Below, piece after piece: positions 1 to 7,354 of a stretch of DNA of 64,000 nt. The stretch lies in NCBI GenBank assembly GCA_045599185.1, contig JAZRVO010000015.1, positions 1 through 64,000 of the forward strand, given 5' to 3'. The DNA is from UBA1240 sp045599185 (GTDB lineage: Bacteria; Spirochaetota; Spirochaetia; Treponematales; Treponemataceae). The translations under genes and the position numbers were made by a program. Within the stretch, counting starts at the first letter, position 1, and each line of letters opens with the position of its first letter. The notes beneath the pieces were generated by a model. It worked only from the letters and a program-made list of their open reading frames with translations. It had not been told where the DNA came from and did not search any database.

Positions 1-1
1 T

Positions 2-1285
2 AAGAAAGTAATGAGTAAGATTAAGTTCAATCAGATGATTGGTCGTGGTACTCGTCTTTGTCCTGATCTTGCCTGCAGTGATGGTGAAAATGGTATTTAT
101 GAAGGAAAGAAATACTTTTACATTTTTGACTGGCTTAGAAACTTTGAATTTTTTAGAGTGCATAAAGATGGAGTTAAAGGTTCTGAAACTACCAGCCTTA
201 CAGAAAGTATCTTTATTCGCAGAATTGAACTTATTAAAGAGTTACAAAGTTATGAGTTCCAGACTCCTGAATATGAAGCATTCCGAAATGAACTTGTAGG
301 TATTGTACATAAACAAATTTCAGAACTGAATCTAGAATTGACTCCTGTACACCTTGTTCGACAGCATGTTTTGAAATTCCAGAATATTGATGCATTCAAG
401 AATCTTGAAGAATCTGATGTAGATAATCTTTCAAAACATGTAGCAGGACTTGTTTATATGGATGAGACTGATTTATACGCAAAAGGTTTTGATAACATTG
501 TGCATGGTCTTGAAGTTCTTAAAATGCAGAAAAAAACTTATTCTAGACAGCAAGCTGAAATTGTAAAAGATGCTCAATTGCTTTTAAAAACTAAGGCTAC
601 TATAGACCAGGTTAAGCAGCAGATTCCTTTACTTACAAGAATGATAGATGATGCTTATTTCCCTAATGCTACAATTCTTAATCTTGAAGAGATGAGAAAT
701 CAGATTAGAGATTTGATTAAGTTCCTTGTAGAAATTAAAACCAAAAAGGTTCGTTACACTAACTATATAGACAAAACTTTGTATATTGGCGAAGGTGAAC
801 CTGTATATACTGCAGAAAATTTTGAAGCTTATCAGAAGAAAGTTAATTCTTACATAAATGAACATCTGGAAGATGAGGCTATTTTCAAACTCCGAAATAA
901 TGTTAAGCTTTCACAGTCTGATTATGACAAGCTTAATGAGGTATTTACTAAGGAATTAGGCAGTCAGGAACAGTTTGATAAAATTAGAGATGGTAAGCCA
1001 TTAGGTGTTTTTGTCCGCTCTATTGCAAAAATGGATAGAAAAGCAACAAATGAAATGTTTGCAGACTTTATTGCAGAATTTAATTTGAACATTAAGCAGA
1101 TTGAATTTGTGAAAGTAATTGTTGAAAACATTATTGAGCAAGGTGAAATTAATCTTGAACGTCTCGGTTCTGGTAAACCTCCATTTGATAGACCTGGTAA
1201 ACTTTTCAGCCTGTTTGGAATGGATGCTCAGAAACGATTGATTACTATTATTCGCACTGTAAATGATAATGCCTTGAGCGCATAA
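2..1285 (+). CDS. hsdR: Type I restriction enzyme R subunit (HsdR), 3' part
   Basis: This is the C-terminal part of an ATP-dependent type I restriction subunit that translocates and cuts unmodified DNA. The reading frame is open to the window edge (codons K-K-V precede the first Met at 11), so the start lies upstream. The visible start region contains the helicase superfamily 2 motif VI, QMIGRGTRLCPDL, followed by a long helical region typical of the EcoEI-type HsdR C-terminus, which contacts the methylase. Base composition is AT-rich compared with the secDF genes downstream, as expected for a mobile restriction locus. hsdM and hsdS are presumably upstream. The next gene starts 23 bp after the stop and is likely co-transcribed. 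Confidence 0.88.
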   Translation, partial: KKVMSKIKFNQMIGRGTRLCPDLACSDGENGIYEGKKYFYIFDWLRNFEFFRVHKDGVKGSETTSLTESIFIRRIELIKELQSYEFQTPEYEAFRNELVGIVHKQISELNLELTPVHLVRQHVLKFQNIDAFKNLEESDVDNLSKHVAGLVYMDETDLYAKGFDNIVHGLEVLKMQKKTYSRQQAEIVKDAQLLLKTKATIDQVKQQIPLLTRMIDDAYFPNATILNLEEMRNQIRDLIKFLVEIKTKKVRYTNYIDKTLYIGEGEPVYTAENFEAYQKKVNSYINEHLEDEAIFKLRNNVKLSQSDYDKLNEVFTKELGSQEQFDKIRDGKPLGVFVRSIAKMDRKATNEMFADFIAEFNLNIKQIEFVKVIVENIIEQGEINLERLGSGKPPFDRPGKLFSLFGMDAQKRLITIIRTVNDNALSA

Positions 1286-1307
1286 ATTATCACAGGATTA
1301 TAAAATT

Positions 1308-2579
1308 ATGGGTGTTGATATTTGTTATTGGTTTGACAATAATCTTTCTTTTTCTTCATTGAATGAACTTGTTTGTAGGCTTGAACGGTTTCTTTCAAAA
1401 AAAATATGTATAATTCATCATACGGATAATTATGAAAACAAAACATACTGGAAATACACCTCAAATAAATTTGAACAAATAGATGAAAATGAATTAAGAA
1501 CTGTAATTAATAAGTTTACCTATAAACTAGATATAGAAGATGAGAATAACTCTATTAACGATTTATCTCAAAATATTTTGGACTTGCTTAAAGACAACAA
1601 AATTGAAATTAATTTTTCATTTATAAAATTTAAAGGCCTTGATATTACCATTAGAGAAAAAACTTTAGATTGGAACAGCTGGGATATTTCCTTCGGTATG
1701 AGAATGCATTCATTTGTAAGAAATATTACTGATTCTACTAAAGGATTCTCTGAATACGATTTTAAAACATTATATCTAATGGATCAAATTGTAAGAATAT
1801 TTGATTCTACAAAATTACTGCTGATTGGAGATTCTTGTTCTGAATTATGGGGAAGCATAGAAGATAAACTATATGAAGGTTTTTCATTGGAAACTGCTAT
1901 AAATGAATCAAAGACTGCAAATATTATTACTAGTGAAATGATTTTAACTAAAAACGTTAAGCATCTTACTGAATGGGAAGATATTGAAAATACTATATTT
2001 CTGCTTTATTTTCAGGATTTGTATCAATATTTTATATCTTGCAGTTTTGAAGAACAATTTTACGAATACGAAAAAGAAAATAAAAACAAGCAAGAAGATA
2101 AACCTGTAGAAATATTGGAATTAAAAAAGACATGTGAAGGTGTAACAGAAAAAGGGGAAATAAAGACATGCTCCTTAAAAATTGAAAAGAACTTAAATGA
2201 CAGATATAAATGTTACATACATAATTTTGATGTTGACGGCAATATTATAATAACTAAGGGCGGATTGTATTATCAAAATGAAAAAATGAAATCTATAATA
2301 GAAAAAGCCCTAAGTCTGGACTATACATCTCTGTTACCGTATTTTAAGTATTCAAAAGGTGCAGGTCATATTTATTCCATTTTTTATAAAAGAGCTGATT
2401 TTTCATTTTCGTTTGATTTGTGGATTAACGATAATTCTGACAAAGGTCCAGTCTTTTTTGTAGATTTTATAGAAAGTGTCTTTAAATCTGCACAATCTGC
2501 AAAAGACGAACCTGAAAATTGTATAAAACTTGGTGATTCATATAAAATAATTGGCGTACGTATAAAACATAACCATTAA
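1308..2579 (+). CDS. Unknown protein linked to the restriction locus
   Basis: I do not recognise this 423-residue protein. It has no signal peptide or membrane segment; it is rich in Asn, Asp, Lys and Ile and looks like a soluble cytoplasmic protein. A Lys/Glu-rich low-complexity linker lies near residues 255-280, possibly separating an N-terminal domain from a smaller C-terminal one. It starts 23 bp after hsdR on the same strand, shares its AT-rich composition (16 G/C in the 60 bases of 2041-2100) and is followed by a terminator. It is therefore most likely part of the restriction/defence operon. It could be an accessory or regulatory protein; no function is claimed. Confidence 0.75.
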   Translation: MGVDICYWFDNNLSFSSLNELVCRLERFLSKKICIIHHTDNYENKTYWKYTSNKFEQIDENELRTVINKFTYKLDIEDENNSINDLSQNILDLLKDNKIEINFSFIKFKGLDITIREKTLDWNSWDISFGMRMHSFVRNITDSTKGFSEYDFKTLYLMDQIVRIFDSTKLLLIGDSCSELWGSIEDKLYEGFSLETAINESKTANIITSEMILTKNVKHLTEWEDIENTIFLLYFQDLYQYFISCSFEEQFYEYEKENKNKQEDKPVEILELKKTCEGVTEKGEIKTCSLKIEKNLNDRYKCYIHNFDVDGNIIITKGGLYYQNEKMKSIIEKALSLDYTSLLPYFKYSKGAGHIYSIFYKRADFSFSFDLWINDNSDKGPVFFVDFIESVFKSAQSAKDEPENCIKLGDSYKIIGVRIKHNH

Positions 2580-2603
2580 ATAACTGAAACCCTGATATTG
2601 CTC

Positions 2604-2640
2604 AGCAGAGTTTTGTATTTGCAAGGCTCTGCTATTTTTT
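2604..2640 (+). terminator. Rho-independent terminator after the restriction locus
   Basis: The arms AGCAGAG (2604-2610) and CTCTGCT (2627-2633) form a 7-bp stem followed by ATTTTTT. It ends the hsdR/unknown operon. Confidence 0.75.
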
Positions 2641-2687
2641 AGAAAAACTGGAAACCCGTTCATCACTTCGATTTTTTTCAAAAATAA

Positions 2688-2788
2688 AGCAGCACACCTC
2701 ATTTCAAGATCAATTCAGTAGTTTTGCCTGCAAAACTACTCCGTGTGCACAGATAATTCGGCAGTTTCTCTACCAGTGAGCAGCACAC
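2688..2788. repeat. Hairpin and AGCAGCACAC direct repeats upstream of yajC
   Basis: A perfect hairpin AGTAGTTTTG-CCTG-CAAAACTACT lies at 2717-2740. It is flanked by GCACAC (2692-2697) and GTGTGC (2743-2748), which can extend the stem across a bulge. AGCAGCACAC occurs twice, at 2688-2697 and 2779-2788. There is no T tract after the hairpin, so it is not an ordinary terminator. It may mark the edge of the AT-rich island or be a transcript of its own. Confidence 0.5.
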
Positions 2789-2791
2789 GCC

Positions 2792-2820
2792 TTGACTCAA
2801 CTTCATGTATCGTGTTAATT
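2792..2820 (+). promoter_or_regulatory. Putative yajC-secDF promoter
   Basis: TTGACT (2792-2797), a 17-bp spacer and TTAATT (2815-2820). The -10 is weak; the placement upstream of yajC and the spacing support it. Confidence 0.45.
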
Positions 2821-2858
2821 TCATTAGACTAGTTTAAATTTCAAAAGGATGGAAAAAT

Positions 2859-3257
2859 ATGGCCTTTTTGCCTTTGACAGGTGCTGGCGCTGCCGGTGGT
2901 GCAGCCGGTTTAATGTCTATGCTCCCTATTTTGTTGATTTTCGTTATTTTCTACTTCTTGCTCATTCGTCCGCAGAACAAAAAGCAGAAAGAAACAGAAA
3001 AAATGATTGCCGCTCTTAAAAAAGGCGACAAAATCGTTACAATCGGTGGAATTCACGGTGTTGTTACTTCTACAAAAGAAAAAACAGTAATTGTTAAAGT
3101 TGACGACAATACCAAAATTGAATTTTCGCGTTCTGCAATTGCTTCTGTAGAGCTTGATGAAAAAGCTAAAGCCGAAAAAGCAGACAAAAAACAGGACAAA
3201 TCTGAAAACGAAACAAAGGCTGTAGAAGCCGATTCTAAAACAGAAGAAAATAAATAA
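2859..3257 (+). CDS. yajC: Preprotein translocase subunit YajC
   Basis: This is the small inner-membrane accessory subunit of the SecDF-YajC complex. The 132 residues have one N-terminal membrane segment (about residues 18-38) ending in the family hallmark LLIRPQNKKQKE, then the YajC core with KKGDKIVTIGGIHGVV. A Lys/Glu/Ala-rich tail of about 35 residues after the core is longer than in most YajC proteins. The start at 2859 follows AAAAGGATGG. secD begins 21 bp later and secF overlaps secD, so the three form one operon. Confidence 0.93.
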   Translation: MAFLPLTGAGAAGGAAGLMSMLPILLIFVIFYFLLIRPQNKKQKETEKMIAALKKGDKIVTIGGIHGVVTSTKEKTVIVKVDDNTKIEFSRSAIASVELDEKAKAEKADKKQDKSENETKAVEADSKTEENK

Positions 3258-3278
3258 ATATCTGGAGAAAAAAAAGAA

Positions 3279-5018
3279 ATGAGTAAACGCAGTCGTTTTT
3301 TCATTCTTCTTGTGGTTCTGGTAGTTTGTTTTGCGTTCTTGTGGCCGTCAATTTCTTGGTATTTCTTAACACCAAAAGATGCCCAAACGCTGGCACTAAG
3401 TTCACTTGAAAAAATTAAAGATTATTCACGGATTATGGCAGCTGCCGATGTTGATGCATTGACTGCTGAAGTTCGTAGTAATGCCGATGCTAGCTTGCCT
3501 GCTGAATTCGATTACTTGAAAAAAGCAGCCAAAAAGAATTACAAGCTTTACGGCAAAACAGCACCTTCAAACTGGAATGCTGCCGCAGTTCTCGGTGGTT
3601 TTGCAAGTCAGGGTGAATTGATTTCTGCTATTGAAAACAATTACCGCGAAGGCATTCTTGCTACAAAACGCAAATACGAACGTTCCGTAAAACTTGGTCT
3701 TGACCTTAGCGGCGGTATGAGCATTTTGGTTCATGCTGACCTTGATGCAGCCCTTGCAAGCCAGAATGAATCTGGTGCTGTTACCAATGTTGAAGCTTTT
3801 AAAGAAGAAGCAATGGCACAGGCAATTGAAACATTGACAGGCCGCATTGACCGTTTCGGTTTGACAGAACCTACAGTTCGTCGTCAGGGCGAAGACCGCA
3901 TTTATATAGAAATTCCTGGTGCAGCTCAGGCTGACAGCATTAACTCAATCATCATGGGTAAGGGTATCCTTAACTTCCGTTTGGTTGATATGGAAGCTTC
4001 TAACGCTTTCAATGCTTATTACAACGAAAACCCTGCACGCTGTTTCGACGCTAACGGTAATCTTCTTGATCCGAGCCTCATTCCGGAAGGAACTGAAGTT
4101 TTCGGTTACTACGTAAAAGATGAATACGGTCTTGATGAACGTGCCGGTTACATGGTTGTAAGTGCAGAAATCGTTCTTGACGGTAAACACGTTAAGTCAG
4201 CAGATATTGGCAGTGACAACCTTGGTAAACCGCAGGTTACCTTCCTTCTTGACAGCGAAGGCGCAGACATTTTTGCCGATTTTACAGGCGCACACGTTGG
4301 TGACATTCTCGGTATCGTTTCTGACAACAAGCTTAAATCTTATGCAACAATCCGCGAAGCTATTGGCGGAGGTCAGGTTGCAATCAGCGGTTTCGGCTTT
4401 GAAGAAGCACAGAACCTGAAAAAGGTTTTGCAGACTGCATGGCTTTCTGTTCCGCTTGAAATTGAAAACCAGCAGATTATCGGTGCTTCACTTGGTGACG
4501 TTGCCATTCAGCAGGGTATCAGGGCAATTACTTTCGGCTTGATTCTCGTTATGATTTTCATGCTGATTTGGTACATGGGTGCCGGTGTAAATGCCGTTGT
4601 TGCTCAGATTCTCAACCTTTTCATGATGTTCAGTGTTCTTTCTGCTCTGGGTCTTACCCTTACACTTTCAAGTATTGCCGGTATGATTCTTACTATTGGT
4701 ATGGCAGTTGACGCTAACGTTATCGTTTTTGAACGTATCAAAGATGAAATTAAACTTGGCAAAAGCCGTGCTGCTTCAATTGCTGCTGGTTTCCAGCACG
4801 CATTCTGGGCAATTATGGACTCAAACATCACAACTCTTATCGCAGCCCTGTTCCTTTCTCAGCTGGGAACCGGTACAATTCAGGGATTTGCAGTAAGTTT
4901 GGCAATTGGTGTTATTTCTTCGGTATTTACCGCTTTGTTCGTATCTCATCTTATGTTTGACTTCAATACAGATGTTCTGCACAAAGAAAAAGTAAGCATC
5001 GGCTGGAGGGTAAAATAA
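3279..5018 (+). CDS. secD: Protein translocase subunit SecD
   Basis: SecD uses the proton motive force to help pull exported proteins through SecYEG. The 579 residues show an N-terminal membrane segment, a large periplasmic P1 region containing the motif LGLDLSGGMSILVHAD, and a C-terminal six-helix RND-type block with the conserved GMAVDANVIVFERIKDE. Length and order fit the family. The stop codon overlaps the secF start (TAATG at 5016-5020), which indicates translational coupling. The upstream neighbour yajC belongs to the same complex. Confidence 0.96.
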   Translation: MSKRSRFFILLVVLVVCFAFLWPSISWYFLTPKDAQTLALSSLEKIKDYSRIMAAADVDALTAEVRSNADASLPAEFDYLKKAAKKNYKLYGKTAPSNWNAAAVLGGFASQGELISAIENNYREGILATKRKYERSVKLGLDLSGGMSILVHADLDAALASQNESGAVTNVEAFKEEAMAQAIETLTGRIDRFGLTEPTVRRQGEDRIYIEIPGAAQADSINSIIMGKGILNFRLVDMEASNAFNAYYNENPARCFDANGNLLDPSLIPEGTEVFGYYVKDEYGLDERAGYMVVSAEIVLDGKHVKSADIGSDNLGKPQVTFLLDSEGADIFADFTGAHVGDILGIVSDNKLKSYATIREAIGGGQVAISGFGFEEAQNLKKVLQTAWLSVPLEIENQQIIGASLGDVAIQQGIRAITFGLILVMIFMLIWYMGAGVNAVVAQILNLFMMFSVLSALGLTLTLSSIAGMILTIGMAVDANVIVFERIKDEIKLGKSRAASIAAGFQHAFWAIMDSNITTLIAALFLSQLGTGTIQGFAVSLAIGVISSVFTALFVSHLMFDFNTDVLHKEKVSIGWRVK

Positions 5019-6232
5019 TGAAGAAAATTATTCATTTTAGCAAAGCTTTCGTTCCTTGTGTTATTTTCAGTGTTCTGTTTATTGTTGCAGGTTTAGTTAC
5101 TGTTTGTACAAAAGGCATTAACTTTGGCCTCGACTTTGAACCTGGTTTGATTCAGGAAGTTCGTCTTGTTCCGCCGGCAGTAAGCTTAACTTACAATGGT
5201 TCTGCAACTGTTTCGGTAGAAACTGCTACTAACGGTGTAACTGTTGTTGTTAGCGGTATCGGTGCTGAAAACTCAACATTTAACTACTATTACGGTCAGT
5301 ATCCTACAGTTTCAGAACTTGTTTCTGGCATCAACCTGATTGACGGCGTAAAAGCAACTGCACTTGTTGACGGTTCTAAATCATCTTTGGGCATGTTTAC
5401 CAATTCGGAACTTTCAAGCGTATTATCTGCTACACCTTACAATCTTTATCAGGAAGCTGAACCATTGGCTAACGTTGAAGAAGTTCGTGCTGCTCTTGCA
5501 GGCGTAAACGACATGTCAATTAAAGCAACTGGTGCAGGATCACAGCTTTCTTTCCAGATTCGTACTGGAGACAACGGCAGTGACCCTGAAATGCGTAACC
5601 TTCGCAAGCAGCAGGTTTTGAACCTTTTAAGCGAAAGATTTGGTGCTGAAAATGTTTCTGTTCTTAAAACAGACTACATCGGTTCTAATTTCTCTAAAAC
5701 TCTTGTAAAAGGTTCAATCATTCTTGTTCTTGCAACCTTGATTCTTATCTGGGGCTATGCATCAATTCGCTTTAAGTGGGACTTGGCTCTTGGTGCCGTA
5801 CTTGCAATTATTCACGATGCATTGATTATGGTTTCTTTTGTTGCCTTTACACAGATGGAATTCTCTTCTATTACAATTGCAGCAATTTTGACCATCATCG
5901 GTTACTCTATCAACGATACAATCGTTGTTCTTGACCGTGTTCGTGAAAACATTAAAGTTACAAACATTCGTTCTTTCAAGGAATTGTGGGACTATTCACA
6001 GTCTTCAATGCTGACACGTACAATTATTACAACAGTAACAACTTTGCTTGCTGTTCTTTCATTGTACGTTTTCACAACCGGTTCTATGAAAGACTTTGCT
6101 CTTGCATTGATTGTTGGTTTGATTTCTGGTGTTTATTCAACAATTTTCATTGCAGGTTCATTCAGTGTTGCATGCCGCAAAAACTGGAAGCCTGAAGATG
6201 AAGTTAAACAGCAGGTAACTTTGAATGCATAG
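5018..6232 (+). CDS. secF: Protein translocase subunit SecF
   Basis: SecF is the partner of SecD. The 404 residues show a first membrane helix, the motif FGLDFEPG shortly after it, a periplasmic domain, and five C-terminal helices with the signature IIGYSINDTIVVLDRVREN. It is longer than the roughly 320-residue E. coli protein because the periplasmic part (about residues 45-230) is enlarged. The start overlaps the secD stop. A terminator follows at 6258-6296. Confidence 0.95.
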   Translation: MKKIIHFSKAFVPCVIFSVLFIVAGLVTVCTKGINFGLDFEPGLIQEVRLVPPAVSLTYNGSATVSVETATNGVTVVVSGIGAENSTFNYYYGQYPTVSELVSGINLIDGVKATALVDGSKSSLGMFTNSELSSVLSATPYNLYQEAEPLANVEEVRAALAGVNDMSIKATGAGSQLSFQIRTGDNGSDPEMRNLRKQQVLNLLSERFGAENVSVLKTDYIGSNFSKTLVKGSIILVLATLILIWGYASIRFKWDLALGAVLAIIHDALIMVSFVAFTQMEFSSITIAAILTIIGYSINDTIVVLDRVRENIKVTNIRSFKELWDYSQSSMLTRTIITTVTTLLAVLSLYVFTTGSMKDFALALIVGLISGVYSTIFIAGSFSVACRKNWKPEDEVKQQVTLNA

Positions 6233-6257
6233 TTTTGGCTTTTAACGCCTGAACATT

Positions 6258-6296
6258 AAAACCCGTTTGGATTCTTTCCAATCGGGTTTTTTTTTG
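6258..6296 (+). terminator. secF terminator
   Basis: ACCCG (6261-6265) pairs with CGGGT (6283-6287), and an inner TTGG/CCAA extends the stem. A long T run follows. Confidence 0.75.
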
Positions 6297-6309
6297 CTAA
6301 AATGCCCTT

Positions 6310-7179
6310 ATGATAATTCTTCGTGCCGAAATTTTAGGTTATTGCATGGGGGTTCGCCGGGCAGTAGAAGCTGCGGAACTTGCCTGTGCTGAAAATGCAC
6401 ATAAAAAAGTTTACACGCTTGGTCCGCTCATTCACAATAATTCTGCTCTGGAAGTTCTGGAAAAAATGGGCGTTGGCGTGCTTGCTGCCGATGCCAGCGA
6501 TTTGCCTGCTGATGCCAGCGACTGTGTGGTAATTGTTCGTGCCCACGGCGTGCCGCCTGTTATAATGGAAAAATTAGAAAAAAGTAAATGCAAGGTTATA
6601 AATGCCACGTGTCCCCGGGTGCTTTCCAGCCAGAAGCGTGCGGCTGATTTTGGCGCAAGGGGCTATACTGTTCTGCTTGCCGGTGACAAAAACCACGGCG
6701 AAGTTGTGGGCATTAGCGGCTGTGCCCGTGCCAGCGGTGCAGAATGCGTGGTAATTGAAAACCATGAAGAAGCCGCAAGGCTGAATCCGCTGCCGGAACA
6801 GGCAATTTTATTAAGCCAGACGACAATTTCTTCAGCTGAATATGAAAACATTGCCAGCGTGCTGAAGGAAAAAATACCCGATTTGAAGGTTGCAAATACC
6901 ATTTGCCCTGCAACACAGGAAAGGCAGAAAGCACTGGTTGATTTGTGCCGGAACGTTGAAGGTGTTTTGATTATTGGCGGAAAAAATTCTGCAAATACCA
7001 AGCGGCTTTTGCGTACTGCCCAGGAACTGTGTAAAAACGCTGCTCTGATAGAAACCGCAGACGAAATTCCGCCGGTTTTTTACAAATTGAAGCGTGTAGG
7101 GCTTAGTGCAGGGGCTTCTACCCCGGATTTTGTAATTGATGCAGTAGAAGAAGCCCTGATTGACGGCAGCGAAAACTGA
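6310..7179 (+). CDS. ispH: 4-hydroxy-3-methylbut-2-enyl diphosphate reductase IspH
   Basis: IspH carries out the last step of the non-mevalonate isoprenoid pathway, making IPP and DMAPP with a [4Fe-4S] enzyme. The 289-residue protein has the three cluster cysteines in GYCMGVRRAV, NATCPRV and NTICPATQERQ, and the RAHGVPP motif. Length is normal for the short form. There is no Shine-Dalgarno sequence before the ATG. A TAAAAT box at 6298-6303 places the predicted transcription start at the initiation codon itself, so the mRNA is probably leaderless. A hairpin terminator follows. Confidence 0.96.
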   Translation: MIILRAEILGYCMGVRRAVEAAELACAENAHKKVYTLGPLIHNNSALEVLEKMGVGVLAADASDLPADASDCVVIVRAHGVPPVIMEKLEKSKCKVINATCPRVLSSQKRAADFGARGYTVLLAGDKNHGEVVGISGCARASGAECVVIENHEEAARLNPLPEQAILLSQTTISSAEYENIASVLKEKIPDLKVANTICPATQERQKALVDLCRNVEGVLIIGGKNSANTKRLLRTAQELCKNAALIETADEIPPVFYKLKRVGLSAGASTPDFVIDAVEEALIDGSEN

Positions 7180-7200
7180 CTGTCGGTTAAGCAAAAGCCA

Positions 7201-7238
7201 GCCGGAAAACGGCAGAGTGTTCCGGCATTTTTAATTTT
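7201..7238 (+). terminator. ispH terminator
   Basis: GCCGGAA (7201-7207) pairs with TTCCGGC (7220-7226), followed by ATTTTTAATTTT. Confidence 0.65.
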
Positions 7239-7354
7239 GAAATGTGTCGGACGACGAGAGCATTTTGTCCTTATTGTCTAATGGGCATAAATTCGTTAAA
7301 ATAATTACAATTTTTCTGATAACAAAAAGCGAGTGCTTTGAATAGGGAGAAACA

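Noticed and set aside
7180..7354. T-box leader upstream of valS
   Set aside because: No T-box core motif or specifier hairpin was seen; the hairpin present is the ispH terminator.
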